A stretch of 12,208 bases of DNA. Source: Halobacteriales archaeon. Its GTDB lineage: Archaea; Halobacteriota; Halobacteria; Halorutilales; JAHENH01. Of the stretch, positions 1 to 5,838 are shown one piece after another. A model generated the notes under the pieces. The model did not search any database and was not told where the DNA came from. It saw only the letters and a program-made list of their open reading frames with translations. The DNA lies in NCBI GenBank assembly GCA_018609935.1, contig JAHENH010000042.1, positions 1 to 12,208 on the forward strand. Direction: 5' to 3'. Positions within the stretch are counted from its first letter, which is position 1. Each line of letters begins with the position of its first letter. The translations under genes and the position numbers were made by a program.

Positions 1-40
1 CCCACTCAAATCCACACAACATATTTTATATAATACCCCA

Positions 41-52
41 TATAATATTATA
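41..52. repeat. AT palindrome in AT-rich leftmost stretch
   Basis: A 12-base perfect palindrome (TATAATATTATA) sits in a nearly pure A/T stretch covering roughly 21-73. It lies beyond the minus-strand terminator, so it may be the promoter or leader zone of a further leftward gene. A minus-strand ATG at 22-20 opens a frame to the window edge, but only seven codons are visible, so no gene is called. Otherwise nothing recognisable is present in 1-67. Confidence 0.35.
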
Positions 53-67
53 TATAATATAGAATAT

Positions 68-112
68 AAAAAACCCCGGGGGTAAATATAACATTTAATA
101 ACCCCGGGGCTT
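68..112 (-). terminator. Strong intrinsic terminator of the leftward operon
   Basis: Two copies of the palindrome CCCCGGGG (74-81 and 102-109) pair as an 8-bp all-GC stem around a 20-base A/T-rich loop. Read on the minus strand, the hairpin is followed at once by six T (the A-run at 68-73), the classic layout of a Rho-independent terminator. It lies 53 bases past the stop of the 53-residue membrane-protein gene. No comparable GC block was seen elsewhere in this AT-rich window. Because each arm is itself palindromic, each could also fold alone. The T-run on the minus side marks leftward transcription as the main target. Confidence 0.85.
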
Positions 113-161
113 AAATAATTTAGTTATCTATATAAGAGAACTAGTCTTTTATGCTACTGAT

Positions 162-323
162 CTAGTTACCATTTTTAAAAAGATCTCTCATTACAATGTA
201 CATTAGAATAAAGACCATTATAATTCCTATTAGAGAAAATGCTACTATAGATGCTTCATCATATCCAAACATCATAAGGAGCATCCCTATTATCATGAGT
301 GTTAGAAGTATCAAGTATTTCAT
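162..323 (-). CDS. Small two-helix membrane protein (53 aa)
   Basis: This short minus-strand gene starts at the ATG at 323-321 and ends at TAG (164-162), giving 53 residues. The start overlaps the TAA of the upstream minus-strand gene by one base (TAATG), a strong sign of translational coupling. Two hydrophobic stretches, about residues 3-20 and 25-45, are separated by a short Gly-Tyr-Asp-Glu turn, so a helical hairpin in the membrane is predicted. The tail is short and polar (RDLFKNGN). A strong terminator lies just downstream, so it is the last gene of a two-gene unit. I do not recognise a family. Size and topology would fit a holin or other small phage membrane effector, but that is inference only. 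Coupling, topology and terminator position make a real gene likely. Confidence 0.7.
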   Translation of the reverse strand: MKYLILLTLMIIGMLLMMFGYDEASIVAFSLIGIIMVFILMYIVMRDLFKNGN

Positions 324-595
324 TATATCTTTTTTATGATATGAGACAGTGCACTGACCATTGGTATGTAGAAGAGATATTCAAAAAATCCTCCTTCAAT
401 AAATATTATAAAAAACAGTGTACCGTGAATAGATGACATACATTTGTGACATCCCCACAGAGGTTTCTCTAACCACCAAGGGATCCTCTCTCCTATCCAT
501 CTCATAATATTCCCCAGTCCTTTGATATTATAGGATCCATTAATACCTACTATTTCAAGTGCGTTTACTATTCCAAATATTAAAAGGTCTATCAT
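323..595 (-). CDS. Small membrane protein with CxxC motif (90 aa)
   Basis: The minus-strand gene starts at the ATG at 595-593 and ends with TAA at 325-323. The protein has an N-terminal hydrophobic stretch (about residues 3-18), a central Trp-rich amphipathic part (W33, W40, W41, W47) leading into a CxxC motif (C49, C52) in the context WGCHKCMSS, and a second hydrophobic stretch at about 59-82. The arrangement resembles small phage and bacterial membrane proteins that carry a Pro/Leu-x-x-C-x-x-C-M/L motif before a membrane helix (DUF1360-like). I cannot assign a function. The cysteine pair might bind metal or form a disulphide. It is coupled by a one-base overlap to the next minus-strand gene and is divergent from the structural operon, so it is probably expressed separately from virion genes. 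Confidence 0.75.
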   Translation of the reverse strand: MIDLLIFGIVNALEIVGINGSYNIKGLGNIMRWIGERIPWWLEKPLWGCHKCMSSIHGTLFFIIFIEGGFFEYLFYIPMVSALSHIIKKI

Positions 596-659
596 AATTT
601 TCGATTTTAATTAACAAAGCTTTTCCCACCTCTTTCAAAAACACCTACCCTTTCCAAAT

Positions 660-694
660 GCAAAAATTAACATCTTTCAAGATGTTAGCTTTGC
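660..694. other. Hairpin 1 in the divergent intergenic region
   Basis: This interrupted inverted repeat has an outer stem GCAAA (660-664) with TTTGC (690-694), a small internal loop, and an inner stem TAACATCT (668-675) with AGATGTTA (680-687). It is not followed by a T-run on either strand, so it does not look like a simple terminator. It lies between the divergent operons, in a 249-base gap (596-844) with no supportable gene. It could be an operator, a leader RNA structure or a protein-binding site. Confidence 0.55.
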
Positions 695-707
695 TGTTCT
701 TAATTAA

Positions 708-736
708 GCTTAATGCTTTTGAAAAAAGCTATAAGC
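708..736. other. Hairpin 2 in the divergent intergenic region
   Basis: A second interrupted inverted repeat starts 13 bases after the first. The outer stem is GCTTA (708-712) with TAAGC (732-736), then a 2x2 internal mismatch, then an inner stem GCTTTT (715-720) with AAAAGC (724-729) around a GAA loop. A T-run (748-753) follows 11 bases later, too far for a standard terminator. The sequence GCAAA at 735-739 could also pair with TTTGC at 690-694 of hairpin 1, so the two folds may compete. A palindrome CTTAATTAAG (699-708) lies between them. Confidence 0.5.
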
Positions 737-822
737 AAAGGTAACACTTTTTTATCGATTTTACAACAAATTTTTTTAAAAAATTTTTATAATTTTTAGT
801 CACATTATATGATCATATTTAT

Positions 823-830
823 TATATTTG
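823..830 (+). promoter_or_regulatory. Candidate Bacteroidota-type -7 promoter element
   Basis: TATATTTG matches the Bacteroidota -7 consensus TAnnTTTG and ends 14 bases before the ATG of the first gene of the rightward operon. A clear -33 TTTG at the usual spacing is not visible. The nearest similar sequence is TTTTTAG around 793-799. The surrounding 770-844 is very A/T-rich. A second TAnnTTTG match (TAGCTTTG, 686-693) lies inside hairpin 1, so the true start site is uncertain. Confidence 0.4.
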
Positions 831-844
831 TAAAAAATCATTAA

Positions 845-1213
845 ATGGAGACATCTAAAAGGATTTCTATATCAACTTCTAGAAAGTCTCTTTTTCGTCA
901 GTATCTAGAGATCATGGGTCCTTTTCACAATATTACATCTAGGGAATGTGATCTCTTAGCACAACTTATGTATTATAATGATAAATATGGAGAGTATCCT
1001 CCTAAGTTGAGGAGTAAAGCTATATTTGATTATGATACAAAGAATGAGATAAAGGAAGAACTAGGAATAACGACCATACAGTTCAACAATCTCTTAAAGA
1101 TACTCAGGAAAAAAGGGGCTGTTAAGGGAGAGAATATTAGTGAAGAGTTTATGATCTATCCTGAAGATACAACAAATATTATTTTTACTTTTAATATAGA
1201 TAGCGATGCGTAA
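845..1213 (+). CDS. Small winged-helix-like protein, first gene of the packaging/structural operon
   Basis: This 122-residue protein starts at an ATG behind an A/T-rich leader without Shine-Dalgarno sequence. Its middle (about residues 33-97) reads like a winged helix: ITSRECDLLAQLMYY as a first helix, then an EIKEELGITTIQFNNLLKILRKKG stretch typical of a helix-turn-helix with its recognition helix (about 68-92), followed by a short beta-like tail (residues about 103-118). The N-terminus is basic and Ser-rich. It could be a transcription regulator of the operon. DNA-binding small proteins upstream of terL can also be small terminase subunits. I do not recognise a specific family. Its stop overlaps the next gene by eight bases (ATGCGTAA), implying coupled translation. 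Confidence 0.75.
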   Translation: METSKRISISTSRKSLFRQYLEIMGPFHNITSRECDLLAQLMYYNDKYGEYPPKLRSKAIFDYDTKNEIKEELGITTIQFNNLLKILRKKGAVKGENISEEFMIYPEDTTNIIFTFNIDSDA

Positions 1214-1424
1214 TTTTAAGTGTGAAAATTGCAATAAGGATATAGTTCTTAGTACTTATAATCTAAGGATAAATGTGGGAGGTGTAGATCACAATGAGAA
1301 GTGTCCCGATTGTGGGAACAAACTTGTTTTTATAGATGTTAAAAGAGAGGGTGAAGTTGGATCAAATATAGTTAAACCTCTAAAAGATAGATCTAAGAAG
1401 TTTTGGGAGAGAAAAAAATACTAA
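1206..1424 (+). CDS. Small zinc-ribbon protein (72 aa)
   Basis: The protein carries two CxxC knuckles, C6-x2-C9 near the N-terminus and C33-x2-C36, the latter in the typical zinc-ribbon context CPDCGNKL. The 23-residue spacing between them fits a single four-cysteine zinc-binding site. The C-terminal third (about 48-72) is strongly basic (KPLKDRSKKFWERKKY), so nucleic-acid or protein binding is plausible. The ATG overlaps the previous gene by eight bases, and its end overlaps the next gene by 22 bases. No enzyme motif is present, and the exact role is unknown. The zinc site is seen in the sequence, and the function is inference. Confidence 0.75.
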   Translation: MRNFKCENCNKDIVLSTYNLRINVGGVDHNEKCPDCGNKLVFIDVKREGEVGSNIVKPLKDRSKKFWERKKY

Positions 1425-1696
1425 ATAAAAAGATCTATAGGATCATAAAGGATGTTTCTCTTAGAACAGGAATTCCTTATGATGTTGTAGATAGAGCATG
1501 GAGGGCTCAGTTCGAGTGTGCTAGAAAGTATATGGAGGAAGGTGTTAAAGGAGACCCCTCTACTTTTTATAACATTCGTTTTAAATACTTGGGGCTTCTT
1601 TATGCAAATCCTAGAAAAGTTTTAAAAATTCATGAAAATGGTAACGGACGAAGGTCTAATAAGAACAAAGAGAGTGATAATGATAGAGGAGGATAG
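1403..1696 (+). CDS. Small phage protein, HU-like traits, TTG start
   Basis: This 97-residue protein has no early ATG. The best start is the TTG at 1403, overlapping the previous gene by 22 bases, because the first in-frame ATG is at residue 44 and would remove a well-formed N-terminal half. Residues about 9-40 (IYRIIKDVSLRTGIPYDVVDRAWRAQ) look like the helix-turn-helix-like opening of HU/IHF-type proteins. The segment at about 55-75 (NIRFKYLGLLYANPRKVLKI) is a basic beta-like stretch that resembles the 'Phe-x-x-lle-Pro-x-Leu-Gly-x-Leu' region I recall from small conserved phage proteins. The tail is low-complexity, rich in Asn, Lys, Arg and Gly. A DNA-binding or structural role is inference. 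Confidence 0.65.
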   Translation: MGEKKILNKKIYRIIKDVSLRTGIPYDVVDRAWRAQFECARKYMEEGVKGDPSTFYNIRFKYLGLLYANPRKVLKIHENGNGRRSNKNKESDNDRGG

Positions 1697-2081
1697 TGAT
1701 CCTATCAAAGGACAGATACTATCACAGGATGATGAAAAGATATGTATAGATTTTCCTCACAGTAGTGAAGATGCCTATGAAATAAAGTGGTCAGAACTTG
1801 AAAATGTGTATACAAAGGATGAGCATGGTGCTATTCAATATATATTGGATAATTATGTAGGAGAGGAGGATAATTCGACTATAAAGCTTATAGATTATAG
1901 TACACATATTGGAAATATAGGTGATATAGAAGATGCTAATGAATCATTTAAATATACTATTAGTGAAGATGTGACAAAGATCAAACATCCAGATGGAGAG
2001 AGTATTTATGTGACAGAAAAATTTGATGAACTCTTCAATTCGTGGAATGAATATCTTTACAAGAACAATCTTGGTATATAA
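1632..2081 (+). CDS. Acidic hypothetical protein
   Basis: The longest reading gives 149 residues from the ATG at 1632, which overlaps the previous gene by 65 bases. A later ATG at 1680 (residue 17, MIEEDSDP) would leave a 17-base overlap, more like the neighbouring junctions, and may be the real start. The protein is strongly acidic. Its first part (about 18-56) alternates hydrophobic and charged residues as in a small beta-barrel (IKGQILSQDDEKICIDF, then YEIKWSELENVY), and the C-terminus ends in an aromatic helix-like segment. There are no transmembrane segments or catalytic motifs. I do not recognise the family. The stop shares one base with the next start (TAATG), so translation is coupled. 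Confidence 0.7.
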   Translation: MKMVTDEGLIRTKRVIMIEEDSDPIKGQILSQDDEKICIDFPHSSEDAYEIKWSELENVYTKDEHGAIQYILDNYVGEEDNSTIKLIDYSTHIGNIGDIEDANESFKYTISEDVTKIKHPDGESIYVTEKFDELFNSWNEYLYKNNLGI

Positions 2082-2344
2082 TGGAAGATAATTATTACTA
2101 TAGTATAATAGATGGTTTGAAGATAAGGGACTGTCTAAAACCTTATAGATTAGATGAGGTAGGAGAGACCCATGAGGAGTACAAGCTTAGAATGAAACTT
2201 ACAAAAAAGCTTGAGAAGGACATACAAAAGTCTAGGGGAGGTAAGTTGATATGGGATTCCTCAAAATTGGGGATGATCACACAAGAGAAAGTGCTTAAAC
2301 TTTTAGAACATCAAAATAGAGATAAATATGGAACCAATAGATAA
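2081..2344 (+). CDS. Small charged hypothetical protein (87 aa)
   Basis: The ATG overlaps the previous TAA by one base. The 87-residue protein is soluble and highly charged, with an Arg/Lys/Glu-rich helical middle (about residues 30-50, THEEYKLRMKLTKKLEKDIQ) and a C-terminal helix-like part (about 68-80). It has no recognisable motif, membrane segment or cysteine cluster. Its end overlaps the GroES-like gene by 17 bases. The position inside an uninterrupted, coupled array argues that it is a real gene. The function is unknown. Confidence 0.7.
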   Translation: MEDNYYYSIIDGLKIRDCLKPYRLDEVGETHEEYKLRMKLTKKLEKDIQKSRGGKLIWDSSKLGMITQEKVLKLLEHQNRDKYGTNR

Positions 2345-2696
2345 GATAGTACTGTATCCCAGGAAAATAGCTGTAGAAGCAGAAAAGGAGCAAACAACAG
2401 ATGGTGGTATTATTGTACCAGTTGTAGAGGAGAGTGAAAAGGAGAAACAGAAGAAAGGTTATCACACAGTGAATAGATTTCAGGTAAAGAAGTTGTCCAA
2501 AGATGTAAAAGACAATTATGGTCTAAGTGAAGGAGACTATGTTTATCTTACATCTAGGGGAGCTATGCCTGATAAGGTATATGTAGGAGATATTTATTAC
2601 TGTATATATGACATTTCTCAGGTAGTTGCTCATATATCTGAAAAGGATAAAGAGGAATTGGAAAACAAGGATAAGTCTGAAATAGTTAAGGAGTAA
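2328..2696 (+). CDS. GroES-like co-chaperonin (Cpn10-fold), probable
   Basis: The 122-residue protein follows the layout of GroES/Cpn10. Residues 5-13 (DKIVLYPRK) match the first strand, 'DRVLVKPxx' in GroES. Residues 23-31 (TTDGGIIVP) match the mobile loop, whose GGI-hydrophobic tip docks to GroEL. Residues 65-74 (GLSEGDYVYL) match 'VKVGDxVLY', and residues 87-103 (GDIYYCIYDISQVVAHI) match the last strands 'GEEYLIMSESDILAIV'. A longer, charged linker sits at about 33-60, and there is an acidic/basic tail after 104. Phages such as T4 (gp31) and RB49 (CocO) encode GroES replacements that let host GroEL fold the capsid protein. The location two genes before terL and upstream of the capsid gene fits that role. 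The resemblance is my reading of the sequence; a structure comparison would settle it. Confidence 0.65.
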   Translation: MEPIDKIVLYPRKIAVEAEKEQTTDGGIIVPVVEESEKEKQKKGYHTVNRFQVKKLSKDVKDNYGLSEGDYVYLTSRGAMPDKVYVGDIYYCIYDISQVVAHISEKDKEELENKDKSEIVKE

Positions 2697-2698
2697 TA

Positions 2699-3250
2699 AT
2701 GGAAAGTCCCCTGAACAACTTTAATGAATCCAATAATTTCTGGGAATCCAATCCTCAGTTCAAGGTATTGCCCCCTTTTAGTGACTTCTATAAAAAGAAT
2801 AGATCAAAGAAGAAGTCCTCTACTGTAATGTGGGCAGTAGCTTTTGCTAAGGATCCGGATTCCCTTTTGTTCAGGGCTCCTCTTGAAGATAGAATAGAAG
2901 GTCTTAATAACAATTTTCTAAAAGGAACTGGAATAGATCTGAATGATTATAAACATCTGTTAGATGCATATGAGGATGTTTGTCTTACATATGCAGAAAA
3001 GTCCCTTTCTAAGTTCTATGATAAGCTAAAGGAAAGGGATGATTTCTTAGCAAATCAGAAATATTCCTTTACTCCTGTTAGTGAAAAATCTTCTAAGACA
3101 CAGGCTGAAGTTCTAGATGGTATGATAGCACAGACATCTGGTCTTTATAAGAAGTATAAGGATATTTTAAATTCTCTTGAAGAGGAGTCTTCTAAAGAAA
3201 AAGGAAGAGGTGGTCATAAAGCTTCTATGTCAGACTCTGGTGAAATATAA
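2699..3250 (+). CDS. Conserved phage protein before terL, candidate small terminase
   Basis: This 183-residue protein starts two bases after the previous stop (TAATAATGG). The N-terminus (about 11-45) is Asn/aromatic-rich then basic (FWESNPQFKVLPPFSDFYKK, then NRSKKKSS). It is followed by a hydrophobic segment MWAVAFAKDPDSLLFR and a long helical region (about 80-165) rich in Lys and Glu, compatible with a coiled coil. The tail is Gly/Ser/Lys-rich. I recall proteins of this kind next to terL in Bacteroidota phages, and a small, helical, basic protein in this position is a reasonable candidate for the DNA-recognition (small) terminase subunit. No helix-turn-helix is obvious, so the role is a guess from position. 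A single small acidic gene separates it from terL. Confidence 0.75.
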   Translation: MESPLNNFNESNNFWESNPQFKVLPPFSDFYKKNRSKKKSSTVMWAVAFAKDPDSLLFRAPLEDRIEGLNNNFLKGTGIDLNDYKHLLDAYEDVCLTYAEKSLSKFYDKLKERDDFLANQKYSFTPVSEKSSKTQAEVLDGMIAQTSGLYKKYKDILNSLEEESSKEKGRGGHKASMSDSGEI

Positions 3251-3256
3251 ATAAAG

Positions 3257-3469
3257 ATGGAAGACGAATATGAAGTATACGAATATGAGGAAGGGATGGA
3301 AGATGCCTTTTGTTCTATGGATGAAGAGGGTAATATCCACTCTATCTCATATATAAAAACTCCTGAATGTTATATGCCCTGTATAGATACAATAGCAGGA
3401 TTTTTTCCTATTATGGAGGGGATGAAAATAGCAGATGATGGAGTAAGTAAATTTGTAGTGGAGGAATAG
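3257..3469 (+). CDS. Small very acidic hypothetical protein (70 aa)
   Basis: The gene sits six bases after the previous stop, and its TAG shares a base with the GTG start of terL (TAGTG), followed in frame by TGA and TAA. The first 20 residues are extremely acidic and Tyr-rich (MEDEYEVYEYEEGMEDAF), and the rest contains three cysteines (C19, C38, C42) and a hydrophobic middle. I recognise no family. A small acidic protein directly coupled to terL could be a terminase-associated factor or DNA mimic, but that is speculation. The reading frame is supported by tight packing on both sides. Confidence 0.65.
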   Translation: MEDEYEVYEYEEGMEDAFCSMDEEGNIHSISYIKTPECYMPCIDTIAGFFPIMEGMKIADDGVSKFVVEE

Positions 3470-5751
3470 TGATAAGTAAAGTTCCCATAAATAGAAATAA
3501 CTTCCTAATAGAGGAAATCCCTCGTCTTAATCCCATCACTCAATATTATGAAAGATTTCAGTGGTGGAAGGAGCAAAAGAGAAAGTGTATAGAAGGTGAT
3601 TGGTGTTCAGGTGTTTGGATACCAGGGAGACTATACTTCTATATTAATTTTTGGAGTATAGAAATTGGTGGAAGAGGTATTGACACTCCCTTATTAAGAG
3701 ATATAGAATGGGAAAAATCTCTTATAGTAGAGGAAGCAAGGAGATTTTCTGGATTTGAGGAGGATCATAAGAACACCTGTCATGAAGCTGCAAATTCCAA
3801 GCTATCTCATGATCAGATCGTAGATAGATATTGTAAGGATCCCACTGGAGAGTACGTTATAGATAAACTTTATTATAATATATTTACCCCAGATGGAGAG
3901 GTAAAGAATTATATACCTCCTCAGGATTATCTTAGAATGGTGCATGAAGGTAATCTGGGTAAACCTGTTTATAATAATGAAGCTAAGAATGTAATAGAAA
4001 TAGGAGCAAGGGGATTTGGGAAATCTTTCTTTTCAGCAGGAGCTATAGTCGGTCATAATTTTTTATTTGATGGAGCTACGGATTATGATGATTATCTAAA
4101 AAAAGCTCAAGAGGGGAGATTTATGAACTCAGAGACAATGGTAGGGGCAATAGATGCCAAATATTCTTCTAAAGCCCTTAACATGTTTAAACTAGGATAT
4201 GATAGACTCCCCGGGGGTATTGAATATATGGGTGAATACTACCCCTCCCCTATTTCAAAACACTTTGAGGGTTCACTAGCTGCTTCAAAGGGAATAGAAG
4301 CTAAACACGATGTGAAAGTGGGGAATAACTGGATAACAAAGGGCTCTCGTTCTAAATTGCATCATAGAACATTTAGAGATAATCCTTTTGCAGCAGCTGG
4401 TATGAGACCTTCTATTATATTACTGGACGAAGTAGGTTTTATGGATAATCTTACAGTATCTATGGGACCTCTTAAGGACTGTACTGAAGTATCAATGATA
4501 AAATTTGGTACGATTTATATGACAGGTACAGGAGGTAATATGGAAGGTGGAGCTACACAAGAGGCTCAAGAAGTGTTTTATAATCCTGAAGCCTATGATT
4601 GTATAACCTTTGAAGATCATTGGGAGAACAGGGGTAAAATAGGACTGTTTGTTCCAGTTCACTATACACTGGATCAATTCAGGGATAAAGATGGTAATCT
4701 GAACTATGATGAAGCTGATAAAAAGGTACAAGAAGAAAGGAAAGAAGTAAGGAAGAAAAATAAACAGGCTTATTCATCAGAACTTCAGAACAGACCCACT
4801 CAACCTTCTGAAGCATTTCTTGTAACAGGAGAAAATAGTTTCCCCACAGCAGAATTAAAACAACAACTCGGGGAAGTAGAAGCAAATCCCAAAAAATACA
4901 GGGATTCTAACTTTGTAGGGGATATATACATTAACAATGATGGAGTTGTTTATTGGCAAGAGGATAGAAGTCTAAGTCCTGTAAGAGAATTTCCTATAAA
5001 GGATAATAAGAATAAGGAGGGAGCTATTGAACTCTTTCAAAAACCCAAAAAGGATAAGGAAGGCAATATAGTTCCCAATAGATATATAGCTGGGGCAGAT
5101 ATTTATGTTGATGATGAGGCTGAAACAAAGTCCTTGGGGTCCATCTTTATAATGGATCTGTATACAGAGAGATTAGTAGCTGAATATACAGGTAGACCGA
5201 ATACTTCAGATAAGTTCTTTGAGAGATGTTATAGACTTCTTAGGTATTATAATGCTACCTGTAACTATGAGAATATTGATAAGGGAATGTTCTCCTACTT
5301 TAGAAATAAGGGGGCTCTTCATCTTCTTTCTGATACACTGGAAGTTCTTCTTGAAACAGATATGGTAAAACCTCAAACAGGTAACAAGAAGAAAGGAACC
5401 CATCCTACTGCTTATATTAACAAATGGGCTAGACATCTCTATAGAGAATGGCTTATGAAACAGGCTGTTAATTATCCTGAAGGTGTTACAAATGCAAGAA
5501 CACTTCAATCAGAAGGACTTATTAAGGAAACTATTATGTATAATGAACAGGGTAACTTTGATAGAGTATCAGCTATAGGAATGCTTATGTTACTCAAGGA
5601 AGATAGAGCTGTTTTTAATGTATCAGAAGAAAGAGAGAGAATTACTACCAAAGCAGATGATTCTTTTTTCACTCGTAACTACGATGAAAAGGGAGATGTG
5701 GACCAGAAAATACTAGAAAGATTTAGAGAAAGGTATCAGATAGGGTCATAA
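3469..5751 (+). CDS. terL: Terminase large subunit (packaging ATPase/nuclease)
   Basis: TerL drives DNA into the procapsid through the portal and cuts the concatemer. The 760-residue protein has a long N-terminal part with Trp/aromatic-rich motifs (about 30-62), then the ATPase: Walker A GARGFGKS (179-186), Walker B IILLDE (316-321, D320/E321) and a coupling motif TGTGG (352-356). The RNase H-like nuclease follows, with likely acidic residues D544 (RYIAGADIY), E601 (CNYEN) and D698 (FDRVSAIGMLM). The start is GTG, overlapping the previous TAG by one base; no early in-frame ATG exists. Length and motifs suit crAss-like TerL. A 79-residue segment between about 85 and 165, with C104/H105 and C122, is of unclear role. 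Portal follows 87 bases later. The identification is firm; the lineage is less so. Confidence 0.95.
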   Translation: MISKVPINRNNFLIEEIPRLNPITQYYERFQWWKEQKRKCIEGDWCSGVWIPGRLYFYINFWSIEIGGRGIDTPLLRDIEWEKSLIVEEARRFSGFEEDHKNTCHEAANSKLSHDQIVDRYCKDPTGEYVIDKLYYNIFTPDGEVKNYIPPQDYLRMVHEGNLGKPVYNNEAKNVIEIGARGFGKSFFSAGAIVGHNFLFDGATDYDDYLKKAQEGRFMNSETMVGAIDAKYSSKALNMFKLGYDRLPGGIEYMGEYYPSPISKHFEGSLAASKGIEAKHDVKVGNNWITKGSRSKLHHRTFRDNPFAAAGMRPSIILLDEVGFMDNLTVSMGPLKDCTEVSMIKFGTIYMTGTGGNMEGGATQEAQEVFYNPEAYDCITFEDHWENRGKIGLFVPVHYTLDQFRDKDGNLNYDEADKKVQEERKEVRKKNKQAYSSELQNRPTQPSEAFLVTGENSFPTAELKQQLGEVEANPKKYRDSNFVGDIYINNDGVVYWQEDRSLSPVREFPIKDNKNKEGAIELFQKPKKDKEGNIVPNRYIAGADIYVDDEAETKSLGSIFIMDLYTERLVAEYTGRPNTSDKFFERCYRLLRYYNATCNYENIDKGMFSYFRNKGALHLLSDTLEVLLETDMVKPQTGNKKKGTHPTAYINKWARHLYREWLMKQAVNYPEGVTNARTLQSEGLIKETIMYNEQGNFDRVSAIGMLMLLKEDRAVFNVSEERERITTKADDSFFTRNYDEKGDVDQKILERFRERYQIGS

Positions 5752-5782
5752 ATTTTGATCCTTTAGATCACAAAAAAGTCCG

Positions 5783-5806
5783 CTATAAGCTTCTGTTATA
5801 GTTTTT
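5783..5806 (+). terminator. Weak terminator-like hairpin between terL and portal
   Basis: CTATAA (5783-5788) pairs perfectly with TTATAG (5796-5801) across a seven-base loop, followed directly by five T (5802-5806). The stem is all A/T except the closing C-G pair, so termination would be partial at most and could lower portal or later-gene expression relative to terL. An A-run at 5772-5777 could extend the pairing across a bulge. The gap 5752-5838 also holds GATC-flanked sequence (5757-5769). Confidence 0.45.
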
Positions 5807-5825
5807 CATTTGTTATATTAATAGG

Positions 5826-5837
5826 TTAAATTTAGAT
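5826..5837 (+). promoter_or_regulatory. Leader motif before portal (shared with capsid gene)
   Basis: TTAAATTTAGAT ends one base before the portal ATG and matches, at 11 of 12 positions, TTAAAATTAGAT upstream of the capsid gene. No Shine-Dalgarno sequence is present. It may be an A/T-rich translation leader or part of a late promoter. Chance similarity in A/T-rich DNA cannot be excluded. Confidence 0.3.
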
Positions 5838-5838
5838 C

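Noticed and set aside
1..22. Possible start of another minus-strand gene (ATG at 22-20)
   Set aside because: Only seven codons are visible before the window edge, so nothing can be judged. The A/T-rich leader is suggestive but not enough.
41..60. Possible replication origin in the AT-rich palindromic stretch
   Set aside because: It has no iterons or initiator gene beside it. A/T palindromes of this length are expected by chance in such sequence.
596..844. Possible tRNA or phage integration (att) site in the divergent gap
   Set aside because: The hairpins do not form a cloverleaf, no CCA-like end or anticodon arm is found, and there is no integrase in the window.
845..3469. Small-gene array as an anti-phage defence or toxin-antitoxin system
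   Set aside because: No toxin, nuclease, NTPase or antitoxin signature is seen. The genes run without break into terL, so a role in virion assembly or its control is more likely.
4492..5508. Three minus-strand open frames within terL
   Set aside because: TerL motifs are intact across the whole region. The antisense frames lack leaders and recognisable features.
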